From NCBI GenBank assembly GCA_002842575.1, contig PHDJ01000039.1, positions 1 to 39,752 of the forward strand: a stretch of 39,752 nucleotides of DNA, in the 5' to 3' direction. This DNA is from Bacteroidetes bacterium HGW-Bacteroidetes-2 (lineage in GTDB: Bacteria > Bacteroidota > Bacteroidia > Flavobacteriales > Flavobacteriaceae). A program made the position numbers and the translations under genes. A model generated the notes under the pieces. The model did not search any database and was not told where the DNA came from. It saw only the letters and a list, made by a program, of their open reading frames with translations. Position 1 is the stretch's first letter; every line of letters begins with the position of its first letter. This document shows positions 1-7,131 of this stretch, piece by piece.

Positions 1-1407
1 TATAATGGTATCGCCAACTGGGAAAATACTTCCTGTACCAGGACCTGCTGTTTGTGCTACGGGTATCAATCCATCTTCAGGATCGATGGCTACAGCATTT
101 GCAAAGAATACTTGCGCACCGCAAGTGCCGGTGGTATTGTTTATTACAATATCTAAAGGACATACAATATTAGGTAAGGCGCCAATTTGAGTAATTTCAG
201 TAAAGTTAATACAGAAATCAAATATAGAACCGCCATCTCCAAAAGAATCATCATAAAGTCTTAATGTCCAAATGCCATTAACAGATTGACCCGCAAATAT
301 GGTATTTAGATTAACTCCTGGGCCTGCTCCAGCACCAACTGGATGCGCAGTTGCTCCCCCTTCTGCTCTATAACTAGCCAAAGGAGCGCCAGTAGTCCAA
401 GTTGTTATATTATTTGGGGAATCATCTCTAAAAATTAAATTCGACCGCACATCAAGCCCTGTACTGCCACCATTATCTGTTGATAATGCTACCTGAGTAC
501 CCGACGGTGAAATTAATACTATTTCTAAATCATCTGCCCAAGTATGTTGCAAATCTGCTAGTATTTGATTTATTACATAGTTTCCGCTATTAGTACCCAC
601 AATACCAGTTTGTGCAACATTAATAGTGGTTAAAGTTGTTACACCAGATCCTGGTCCTAAAGGCAGCGTTGGATCTGTAGAGCATTGTACAATATCTCCT
701 TGAAAAGAATCTGCAACAATGGTCATTGTAAAATTATTTTGGATACCAAAGTTTCTGGCACAGCCATTGTTTGCAATTGAGCTACCACATCTAGTGGAAA
801 CACTAAGGGCTGGTTCGCCGGCAGGTTGAGCACCTACGGTTACATTATCGCCATATCTCCAAAACACATCACTTCTGCTGGCATTTATCATAACAGTAAT
901 GGTGTTATCTACTTCAGAAGATAGGTTTAAGGAGGCATAGTTAAAGGTATGTTGGTAGATAAACCCTAAAGGGCCAGGAGTTACCGTTTGCGTCAATACA
1001 GATCCTGGAATAAGTACGCCAGCTCCAGTACCACAAGGACCAGCTGCTGTTCCTGCCGATGTACAATCTGTGTACATACTAATTGTTAAGTTATAAGGTG
1101 CCGCAGAGACTAGATTGAATAAATCAATAGTAACACTTTTAACAAATCTTGCGGATCCCGCTAAAACGATAGCATCGCCCATGGAAGTTGCCGGACCATT
1201 AGCTACAGGTGTGATTTCAACACCACTAGTTGAAGTACGACTCGTGTCGTAAATTGTACTTAAAGCCATATTTTGTGGCTCCGTCGTATTTGTTGCTTTT
1301 ACTGTAGAATTGCCATGTGGAATACTCACCAGAGTTTCCTGCTGTGCATGGGTTACCATACTAAGTATAAAACACCAAAATGCACAAAAAAATGTAATTT
1401 TTTTCAT
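1..1407 (-). CDS. Secreted protein with P-domain and HYR-like domain (partial, C-terminus beyond window)
   Basis: The reading frame is open from an ATG at 1407 to the left edge (469 codons seen), so the C-terminus is missing. Residues 1-22 form a signal peptide (MKKITFFCAF..., cleaved near THAQ-Q). Residues about 60-245 are a Thr/Ser/Gly-rich beta-type region with cysteines (TDC, GPCG, RCGS, NGCAR). Residues about 262-405 look like a proprotein-convertase P domain (LADLQHTW, LEIVLISPSGT, GIWTLRLYDDSFGDGG). From about residue 412 an HYR-like module begins (PNIVCPLDIVINN, AIDPEDG). In Flavobacteriia such proteins are large cell-surface or secreted T9SS cargo, and a sorting tail is expected outside the window. 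The exact role is unknown; adhesion or binding of extracellular polymer is an inference. The domain calls rest on motif recognition only. Confidence 0.8.
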   Translation of the reverse strand, partial: MKKITFFCAFWCFILSMVTHAQQETLVSIPHGNSTVKATNTTEPQNMALSTIYDTSRTSTSGVEITPVANGPATSMGDAIVLAGSARFVKSVTIDLFNLVSAAPYNLTISMYTDCTSAGTAAGPCGTGAGVLIPGSVLTQTVTPGPLGFIYQHTFNYASLNLSSEVDNTITVMINASRSDVFWRYGDNVTVGAQPAGEPALSVSTRCGSSIANNGCARNFGIQNNFTMTIVADSFQGDIVQCSTDPTLPLGPGSGVTTLTTINVAQTGIVGTNSGNYVINQILADLQHTWADDLEIVLISPSGTQVALSTDNGGSTGLDVRSNLIFRDDSPNNITTWTTGAPLASYRAEGGATAHPVGAGAGPGVNLNTIFAGQSVNGIWTLRLYDDSFGDGGSIFDFCINFTEITQIGALPNIVCPLDIVINNTTGTCGAQVFFANAVAIDPEDGLIPVAQTAGPGTGSIFPVGDTII

Positions 1408-1729
1408 AATTGATTTAGTTAATTGAGTTAATCCTATTTAGTTAAAATTAAGTTATCTAAAAGTACGAAATAAATCAATTTCATATACAATATATTAAAA
1501 AAATAAATCTATTAATTTTTAATTCTAAAATTATTTGTTTTTTATTAAAAAAGTTAAAAAAAAAACGACAAGAATATCAATTATAAGTTTAAATGCAATT
1601 ATTTAAAATTTAAAATAGCCGACCAAAAAAAAAAAAAAAATAGAAACTAAACCTGTTTTTATTTAAAAACAAAAAAAAAGTGACTGGTAAAGGGATAATT
1701 TAGGTAATAAAAAAAAGAAAATTTAAAAA
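1408..1729. other. AT-rich gap between the secreted-protein start and yaaA
   Basis: This stretch contains no gene that I can support. It is very AT-rich, with long A runs including one of about 16 A near 1625-1640, and every frame is closed within a few codons. It serves as the 5' region of the leftward secreted protein and the 3' region of leftward yaaA. A weak -7-like element (TACTTTTA on the minus strand, near 1462-1469) lies about 55 bp before the secreted-protein start. No convincing terminator hairpin was seen after yaaA. Confidence 0.5.
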
Positions 1730-2491
1730 TTATCTTAAAAAAACCGGTTTGTTTTTATTTTTGGTTTCAACGGCACTATAAGCATATCCATCTCTATTAA
1801 ATTTTAGTAGGTCGTCATAATCATTCACTTTATTATCTAGGATATAACGCGTCATACTGCCTCTGGCTTTTTTAGCAAAAAAGGATATTATTTTAAGTTT
1901 CCCATTTTTAAAATCTTTAAACACAGGGCTTATAAGTTTTCCTTTTAATTTTTTTGTGTTTATCGATTTAAAATATTCATTACTTGCAAGGTTTATTATG
2001 ATTTCCTCCTCGTTAACCTCTTCATTTAAAGACTGCGTAATTTTGTTACTCCAAAATTCATAAAGATTTTTCTTTTGTTTCACTTTTAAATCTGTGCCCA
2101 TTTCTAAACGGTATGCTTGTATGAGGTCTAACGGTTTTAATAGTCCGTATAAACCTGACAAAATGCGTACTGAATTTTGTAATTTATCTAATTTTTCTAG
2201 GGGAATTGTGTAGGCATCCAATCCAACATACACATCACCGGAAAATGCATATATTGCTTGTCGTGCATTATCTTTAGTAAATGGTAAAGCAAATTCTTGG
2301 TTTCGTTGAAAATTTAATTCTGCCAAAGCATCACTTATGGACATAAGGCTTTTGAGTTGTGTCTTTGATTTTTTCTTTAAGACGGCATTAATATGAGCGG
2401 CTTCTTCTAAAAGAAGTGGCTGTGTAAAGGTTGAAGTGGGTAATTTACTTTTAAAATCAAGTGACTTTGCCGGAGATAAAAGAATTTTCAT
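1730..2491 (-). CDS. yaaA: Peroxide stress protein YaaA (DUF328/UPF0246)
   Basis: The 253-residue product matches the usual length of the YaaA/DUF328 family. It begins [12 protein letters not shown], the family's characteristic N-terminus, and has the conserved basic motif [11 protein letters not shown] at about residues 207-217 followed by the GYAYS segment close to the end. In E. coli YaaA is induced by OxyR and lowers free intracellular iron during hydrogen peroxide stress; it is cytosolic. The ATG at 2491 is the only sensible start because the family N-terminus begins there. It stands alone on the minus strand, with a 434-bp gap before the next gene upstream. No OxyR-like site could be recognised. 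Confidence 0.93.
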   Translation of the reverse strand: MKILLSPAKSLDFKSKLPTSTFTQPLLLEEAAHINAVLKKKSKTQLKSLMSISDALAELNFQRNQEFALPFTKDNARQAIYAFSGDVYVGLDAYTIPLEKLDKLQNSVRILSGLYGLLKPLDLIQAYRLEMGTDLKVKQKKNLYEFWSNKITQSLNEEVNEEEIIINLASNEYFKSINTKKLKGKLISPVFKDFKNGKLKIISFFAKKARGSMTRYILDNKVNDYDDLLKFNRDGYAYSAVETKNKNKPVFLR

Positions 2492-2523
2492 CTGTTCAAT
2501 TTTATTTTATTTTTAATAAGTCA

Positions 2524-2550
2524 GACCTACCTTTGCCGGCAGGCAGGTGG
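2524..2550. repeat. GC-rich imperfect palindrome (REP-like)
   Basis: The stretch ACCTACCTTTGCCGGC then AGGCAGGTGG is centred on the perfect 8-bp palindrome TGCCGGCA and continues as imperfect pairing (ACCT with AGGT). It stands out sharply from its AT-rich surroundings. From memory, elements of the type CCTGCCTGCCGGCAGGCAGG recur between genes in many Flavobacteriaceae genomes. This copy appears decayed on its left arm. Only one copy is visible in the window. Confidence 0.5.
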
Positions 2551-2788
2551 AATGCTCATGATTATTTTAATTGATTTAAAAAATTCAAGTAAGAGCATTT
2601 CATAATAATTTCATTTTATTCAAAGTTACAACTATTGGCTAAATTCAAATTATAACTGCAACGCTAATTCTTCTAAAATCATTCTTTACTATTTCTTAGT
2701 CCAATTTTATAAAAAAACTATTCCATCGAGAAGAATATCTTATGTATTATGTATCGAAAAGTTCAATTTTATTAACTAAAACACCAAA

Positions 2789-2842
2789 GTTCTCGATACG
2801 GTCTCATTCCGTTATCACTCCATAAAACCTACTCGAACTGAC
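2789..2842. repeat. Degenerate flavobacterial intergenic repeat
   Basis: The segment GTTCTCGATACGG...CTCGAACTGAC resembles intergenic repeat units I recall from other Flavobacteriaceae genomes, built from GTCAGTTCGAGT and CGTATCGAGAAC on the opposite strand. A partial inverted partner (TATCGAAAAGTTC) lies about 35 bp to the left at 2752-2764. The unit looks decayed and non-coding. The assignment is from pattern memory only. Confidence 0.35.
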
Positions 2843-2925
2843 AAATTTTTGTTTTGGAAAACCTTATCATTTAAAACTATTTGTATTTTTTAGCTAAATT
2901 TAATCTCTATCATCATAAAAACCAT

Positions 2926-3829
2926 TTACTCTTCAAAATCTTTCTTATGCTTTACATAATTTCGCCATTTTTCAATACATTCTTGCATATCCTCAGGCAT
3001 TTCGGTTGAAAACTGCAGAAATTTTCCGGTAACCGGATGTGTAAATCCAAGTGTTTTAGCATGGAGTGCTTGCCTTGGTAATATTTTAAAACAATTATCT
3101 ACAAACTGTTTATATTTAGTAAAAGTCGTTCCTTTTAGAATTTTTTCGCCACCATATCGTTCGTCATTAAAAAGTGTATGACCAATGTGTTTCATATGTA
3201 CTCTAATCTGGTGAGTTCTTCCGGTTTCCAATTTGCAGGAAACCAGAGTAACATATCCAAAACGCTCCAAAACTTTATAATGCGTTACCGCTTCTTTACC
3301 CTGACTGCCATCAACATACACCATGTTTTGCAATCTATTTTTAGGATGTCTGCCTATGTTACCTTCCACAACACCTTCCTCTTCGATAACATCTCCCCAA
3401 ACTAATGCAACATACTCACGCTCACTGGTTTTATTAAAAAACTGTTTTGCTAAATGGGTCATTGCCGCTTCGGTTTTTGCAACCACTAGAAGTCCGCTGG
3501 TGTCTTTGTCTATTCTGTGCACAAGACCAGGACGTTCATTACTATTTACAGGCAGGAATATTTTCAGGTACCAGTAAAAACTCATAAGGTGGATGGGTAA
3601 ACATAACCTTAATAAGGTCGCCCGGTTTCACTTTGTAGTTTGATTTAACGGGGATATCATTTACATAAATGTTACCGTCTTTCGCAGCTGCTTGAATTTT
3701 ATTTCGGGTGGCACCTTCTATATAATTCATCAAGTATTTATCCACTCGCAGTGGTTGTTGTCCTTTATCCGCTAAAAAACGATGGTGTTCATACAAATCG
3801 TCATTATCTTCCTCAATGTCATTAATCAT
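2926..3829 (-). pseudogene. rluD: RluD-type 23S rRNA pseudouridine synthase, broken by internal deletion and frameshift
   Basis: Two overlapping frames together give an RluA/RluD-family pseudouridine synthase. Frame one (3829 to 3542) encodes the N-terminal S4 RNA-binding domain (LRVDKYL, RNKIQAAAKDGNIYVN) and ends ...LLVPENIPACK-stop. Frame two (read through to 2926) resumes at LPVNSNERPGLVHRIDKDTSGL, which carries the catalytic Asp in HRIDKDTSG, and runs on to a normal C-terminus (GRTHQIRVH, RQALHAKTLGF). About 40 residues that the family has between these points, including the NKPAG...HP motif, are absent. The junction near 3550 sits in a short CCTG-CCTG repeat. Intact RluD makes pseudouridines in helix 69 of 23S rRNA. 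The gene overlaps the PASTA gene upstream by 8 bp, a typical flavobacterial pair. It is either a true pseudogene or an assembly error. Confidence 0.85.
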
Positions 3830-4451
3830 TAAATTCGTCGGTATTTATTAAAATATCTTCCTTTATATCTAAAGAATCTATACTTTCGCCTTCTTCTCTA
3901 TATGTATCTTTAGCGTCGCCCACAATCAAATCGATAACCGAAGTGATTTCTAATGTGGTTCCTGCCTCTAGCTTTTCGCCTTTATAACGCATTTCTAAAA
4001 CATTATCTGAAATATGGGGCCTGTAGGATATAGTTCCTATTTCAAACCCTAAGGCTCTTAAAAATGGCTCTACCTGCCTTTGAGTTTTACCTATCAATTC
4101 AGGAATTTCTATTTTTCGGTAGCCCGATGGGTTTAAAATAATGTAAATTTTTCTGTTCTCCTTTACAAACTTTCCAGGAGCTGGTATTTGTTCTATCACT
4201 GAAAATTTAGGAAATGCAGGGTTATAATTTGCAGAATCTAATATTTCAAGGCGTAAATCCAAAGCATTTAACTTGTCTTCTACTTTATCTAATGTCAATT
4301 TTGCTAAATTAGGTACCTCAATTTGTTGGTCATGGTTTGTGGTAAATTTTAACCAGAACATAATCAAAAAAACAAATACAACAATAACCACCATAGCAAG
4401 GGCTAGCTGTTTAAGAAAAGTTTTTGTAAATAAAAATTGAATAAAGTTCAT
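3822..4451 (-). CDS. PASTA domain-containing membrane protein
   Basis: A short cytoplasmic start (MNFIQFLFTKTF) is followed by one transmembrane helix at about residues 15-35 and then extracytoplasmic PASTA-type repeats (IEVPNLAKLTLDKVEDKLN..., KIEIPELIGKTQRQVEPFLRALG...), ending in an acidic tail. PASTA modules bind peptidoglycan or muropeptides, but no kinase or transpeptidase domain is attached here. I prefer the ATG at 4451 because relatives start in the same way (from memory), giving 209 residues; an ATG at 4463 (MDAF) and a TTG at 4469 are in frame. A TAnnTTTG promoter element at 4474-4481 would leave a leader of about 15-17 nt to 4451. It overlaps rluD by 8 bp and is divergent from ddl, both fitting a cell-envelope context. 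Confidence 0.85.
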   Translation of the reverse strand: MNFIQFLFTKTFLKQLALAMVVIVVFVFLIMFWLKFTTNHDQQIEVPNLAKLTLDKVEDKLNALDLRLEILDSANYNPAFPKFSVIEQIPAPGKFVKENRKIYIILNPSGYRKIEIPELIGKTQRQVEPFLRALGFEIGTISYRPHISDNVLEMRYKGEKLEAGTTLEITSVIDLIVGDAKDTYREEGESIDSLDIKEDILINTDEFND

Positions 4452-4473
4452 AAAAGCATCCATTTTCAATTGG

Positions 4474-4481
4474 CAAAAATA
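4474..4481 (-). promoter_or_regulatory. -7 promoter element for PASTA gene/rluD
   Basis: On the minus strand this reads TATTTTTG, a full match to the Bacteroidota -7 consensus TAnnTTTG, about 22 nt before the chosen ATG at 4451. No clear -33 TTTG was found. It would drive the PASTA-rluD pair. Confidence 0.5.
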
Positions 4482-4572
4482 GGCATTCTGTTTGTAAAAA
4501 ACATTGCAAATTTAGTGCTTTAAAAAGTATTAACTTTAAAAAATAAGGTTTTAAGGTTTCCGTTATTAATCC

Positions 4573-4580
4573 TACATTTG
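4573..4580 (+). promoter_or_regulatory. -7 promoter element for ddl
   Basis: TACATTTG matches the Bacteroidota -7 consensus TAnnTTTG exactly and lies 26 nt before the ddl ATG, giving an expected leader of about 20 nt. The -33 element is not obvious. It probably serves ddl and coaD together. Confidence 0.5.
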
Positions 4581-4606
4581 TGTAACGCATTTTAGCACGT
4601 TTTCTT

Positions 4607-5599
4607 ATGACAAAAAAAAATATTGCTGTAATTATGGGAGGTTACTCCAGCGAGTTTGAAATTTCGCTTCATAGTGGCGAAGTGGTTTATACTTCTTTAT
4701 CTAGGGAATTTTATAACGTATATCGCATTCATATTCTAAGAGAAAAATGGGTTCATCAATTGGACACCTTGGAGGAGTTTGAAGTAAACAGAGCCGATTT
4801 TAGTTTTTCTGACGGAAAAAACACCATTCACCCAGATGTGGTTTTTAATGCCATTCACGGCACCCCAGGCGAAGACGGCTTATTACCGGCTTATTTTGAA
4901 CTCATTAAAATGCCACACACCTCATGCAACTATTACCAATCTGCTCTTACTTTTAATAAACGGGATTGCCTTTCCGTTTTAAAAAGTTATGGTGTGCAAT
5001 GCGCTAATGCGTATTATTTAAATCAAGGCAATGAAATAAATAAAGAAGAAATTATAAAAAAAGTGGGGCTCCCATGCTTTGTAAAACCTAGCAGGTCTGG
5101 GTCTAGTTTTGGCATAAGTAAAGTAAAAATCGTGGAAGAATTACTTCCCGCTATTGAAAAAGCATATAGCGAAGATGCCGAAATATTAATTGAAACCTGT
5201 TTGGTAGGCACTGAAGTATCTGTTGGTGTTATTCAATTTAATGGCGAAGTTGTTGTACTTCCTATTACTGAAATCGTTTCAGAAAATGAATTTTTCGATT
5301 ATGAAGCAAAATATCTTGGGAAATCCCAAGAAATTACCCCTGCACGAATTTCAGAAGAAGAAACCCAATTGGTAAAAGCAGAAGCAAAACATATTTATAC
5401 CTTATTAAATATGAGTGGTCTTTCGCGAAGTGAATTTATTATTCAAGAAGGCAAGCCTTATTTTATAGAAATAAACACCAATCCAGGACTCTCACAAGAA
5501 AGCATTATACCAAAACAAGCAAGAGTAGCAGGTATTTCTTTAAAAGATTTGTTTGGAAATATGGTAGAGCAAGTATTTGCAAAAAAACAGTTACCTTAG
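4607..5599 (+). CDS. ddl: D-alanine--D-alanine ligase
   Basis: The 330-residue ATP-grasp enzyme joins two D-alanines using ATP to supply the D-Ala-D-Ala end of peptidoglycan precursors, in the cytoplasm. The N-terminus has the Ddl signature (AVIMGGYSSEFEISLHSG), then AIHGTPGEDG at about residues 84-93, the ATP-grasp region (FVKPSRSGSSFGISKV), and the metal-binding C-terminal motif FIEINTNPGLSQES at about 286-299. Length is normal. The ATG at 4607 fits the family start and sits 26 nt after a -7 promoter match. coaD follows 27 bp downstream on the same strand, so they are probably co-transcribed. Divergent from the PASTA gene. Confidence 0.97.
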   Translation: MTKKNIAVIMGGYSSEFEISLHSGEVVYTSLSREFYNVYRIHILREKWVHQLDTLEEFEVNRADFSFSDGKNTIHPDVVFNAIHGTPGEDGLLPAYFELIKMPHTSCNYYQSALTFNKRDCLSVLKSYGVQCANAYYLNQGNEINKEEIIKKVGLPCFVKPSRSGSSFGISKVKIVEELLPAIEKAYSEDAEILIETCLVGTEVSVGVIQFNGEVVVLPITEIVSENEFFDYEAKYLGKSQEITPARISEEETQLVKAEAKHIYTLLNMSGLSRSEFIIQEGKPYFIEINTNPGLSQESIIPKQARVAGISLKDLFGNMVEQVFAKKQLP

Positions 5600-5626
5600 A
5601 AACCTCAACCTCTTAGAGATTTTAAT

Positions 5627-6082
5627 ATGAGAAGAGCAGTATTTCCCGGATCTTTTGACCCTATCACTTTAGGACATTTTGATATTATTATGCGCTCCTT
5701 GCAGCTTTTTGATGAAATTATTATTGCCATAGGAATTAATGCGGATAAAAAAAACATGTTTTCTTTAGAGCAACGTAAAAGCTTTATAGAAAAAGCATTT
5801 AAAGACGAAAGCAAAATTAAAGTCGTAACATATGATGGCTTAACCATCGAGCTTTGCAAAAGATTAAATGCTAATTTTATTTTAAGGGGACTTAGAAACC
5901 CAGCCGATTTTGAATTTGAAAAAGCAATAGCACATACCAACAGAAAGTTATCAAAAATGGAAACCGTTTTTTTACTAACTGCTTCTAGTACTTCTTTTAT
6001 TAGTTCCAGCATTGTTAGAGATGTAATACGCAATAATGGCGATTATACGGTTTTAGTTCCAGACAGTGTTCGCCTTAAATAA
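5627..6082 (+). CDS. coaD: Pantetheine-phosphate adenylyltransferase
   Basis: The 151-residue protein transfers AMP from ATP to 4'-phosphopantetheine to give dephospho-CoA, the next-to-last step of coenzyme A synthesis. It carries the nucleotidyltransferase motif GSFDPITLGH at residues 8-17 and ISSSIVRD at about 125-132, both diagnostic for CoaD. Length is normal for the family. The ATG start at 5627 puts the first motif in its usual position. It follows ddl by 27 bp and precedes the antiporter gene, so it may be the middle gene of a three-gene operon. Confidence 0.96.
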   Translation: MRRAVFPGSFDPITLGHFDIIMRSLQLFDEIIIAIGINADKKNMFSLEQRKSFIEKAFKDESKIKVVTYDGLTIELCKRLNANFILRGLRNPADFEFEKAIAHTNRKLSKMETVFLLTASSTSFISSSIVRDVIRNNGDYTVLVPDSVRLK

Positions 6083-6110
6083 ATTCATTTTATTTTATAC
6101 CTCTATCAAA

Positions 6111-7064
6111 GTGTTTGATTTCCTATTGCTCCTTGGCGGTTTTGTAGCACTCATTTTTGGTGCTGATAAATTAGTAGATGCTGCATGCAGTTTAGCAACA
6201 AAATTTGGAATACCAAACATTGTTATTGGGCTTACTATTGTAGCTTTTGGCACCTCTGCTCCTGAGCTAGTGGTCAATGTTATAGCCGCCATAAATAATA
6301 ATACAGAAATGGTTTTGGGCAATGTTTTAGGCAGCAACATTTTCAACGTTTTAGGAATTCTTGGTATTTCAGCAATCATCTTCCCTCTTGCTGTAAAAAG
6401 CAATACTACTTGGTATGAAATTCCCTTGAGTCTCTTAGCTGCATTTGTTGTTTTTATTGCTGCGGCCGACATTTATTTAAACCAAAATCTAACAAACATT
6501 ATTTCCAGAAGTGACGCTATTTTGCTATTACTGTTTTTTGCTATTTTTCTAGTGTATAATATCGCTATATCCAAGAGTGAAATAGTAGATGAAATTATAG
6601 AAATAAAAAAATATAAAACCCTTACCGCTGTTCTTTTTATATTTATTGGGCTAACCGGTTTAGTGATAGGGGGTCAATTAATAGTAAGCAGTGCTACTTC
6701 CATTGCGGAGGCTTTTGGGTTATCTGAACGTTTTATTGGACTAACCATTGTATCGATAGGCACCTCACTTCCTGAGTTAGCAACTTCTATGGTCGCGGTA
6801 AGAAAAAAGAATGTAGATATTGCTATTGGCAATGTAGTAGGCTCTAATATTTTCAACATCTTTTTTGTTTTAGGCATATCTGCTTTTATTACTCCTGTGG
6901 TGGTTGCATCGGCATCGTTTGTAGATATTGTTATGAATTTAGCATCAGGTATTTTGCTTTTCTTATTTGTTTTTACCGGAAAACATAGAAGAATCGATCG
7001 ATGGGAAGGTATAATTTTACTTGGCCTATATATAGCTTATTTAATGTACTTAATAGGTTTTTAA
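6111..7064 (+). CDS. Calcium/sodium antiporter, CaCA family (YrbG-like)
   Basis: This inner-membrane exchanger has the two inverted alpha repeats that define the CaCA family: GLTIVAFGTSAPELVVNV in the N-terminal half and GLTIVSIGTSLPELATSMV in the C-terminal half, each followed by GN(V)LGSNIFN or GNVVGSNIFN. About ten hydrophobic helices are visible. The frame is open back to a GTG at 6066 that overlaps coaD, but family members start just before the first helix, so I prefer the GTG at 6111 (VFDFLLLLGG), giving 317 residues. The ion pair cannot be read from sequence; calcium or sodium for protons are the usual options. Likely co-transcribed with ddl-coaD. Confidence 0.88.
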   Translation: MFDFLLLLGGFVALIFGADKLVDAACSLATKFGIPNIVIGLTIVAFGTSAPELVVNVIAAINNNTEMVLGNVLGSNIFNVLGILGISAIIFPLAVKSNTTWYEIPLSLLAAFVVFIAAADIYLNQNLTNIISRSDAILLLLFFAIFLVYNIAISKSEIVDEIIEIKKYKTLTAVLFIFIGLTGLVIGGQLIVSSATSIAEAFGLSERFIGLTIVSIGTSLPELATSMVAVRKKNVDIAIGNVVGSNIFNIFFVLGISAFITPVVVASASFVDIVMNLASGILLFLFVFTGKHRRIDRWEGIILLGLYIAYLMYLIGF

Positions 7065-7131
7065 TTTAGGTGTAGTTCTTTTTTTTTGTGATTACTAATA
7101 GTCTATTTTTTGATTCTTTTACTTTCTATTC

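Larger units (their letters stand above)
2492..2925. other. Intergenic region with GC-rich palindrome and degenerate repeats
   Basis: This 434-bp gap between broken rluD (3' end at 2926) and yaaA has no plausible coding frame and no tRNA. It contains an island of high GC around 2524-2550 and, at 2789-2842, a stretch with TCTCGATACG...CTCGAACTGAC that looks like the degenerate intergenic repeats common in Flavobacteriaceae. The rest is featureless AT-rich DNA. Confidence 0.5.

Noticed and set aside
5-190. Short plus-strand frame at the left edge
   Set aside because: It lies opposite the HYR-like part of the leftward secreted protein, whose frame is open through the edge and makes sense as protein.
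1621-1645. Long A run as a possible contingency tract
   Set aside because: It lies in AT-rich non-coding DNA over 200 bp from a start codon, where such runs are expected.
6066-6110. Upstream GTG start for the antiporter
   Set aside because: It would overlap coaD and add a segment (MFALNKFILFYTSIK) that family members lack; GTG 6111 fits better.
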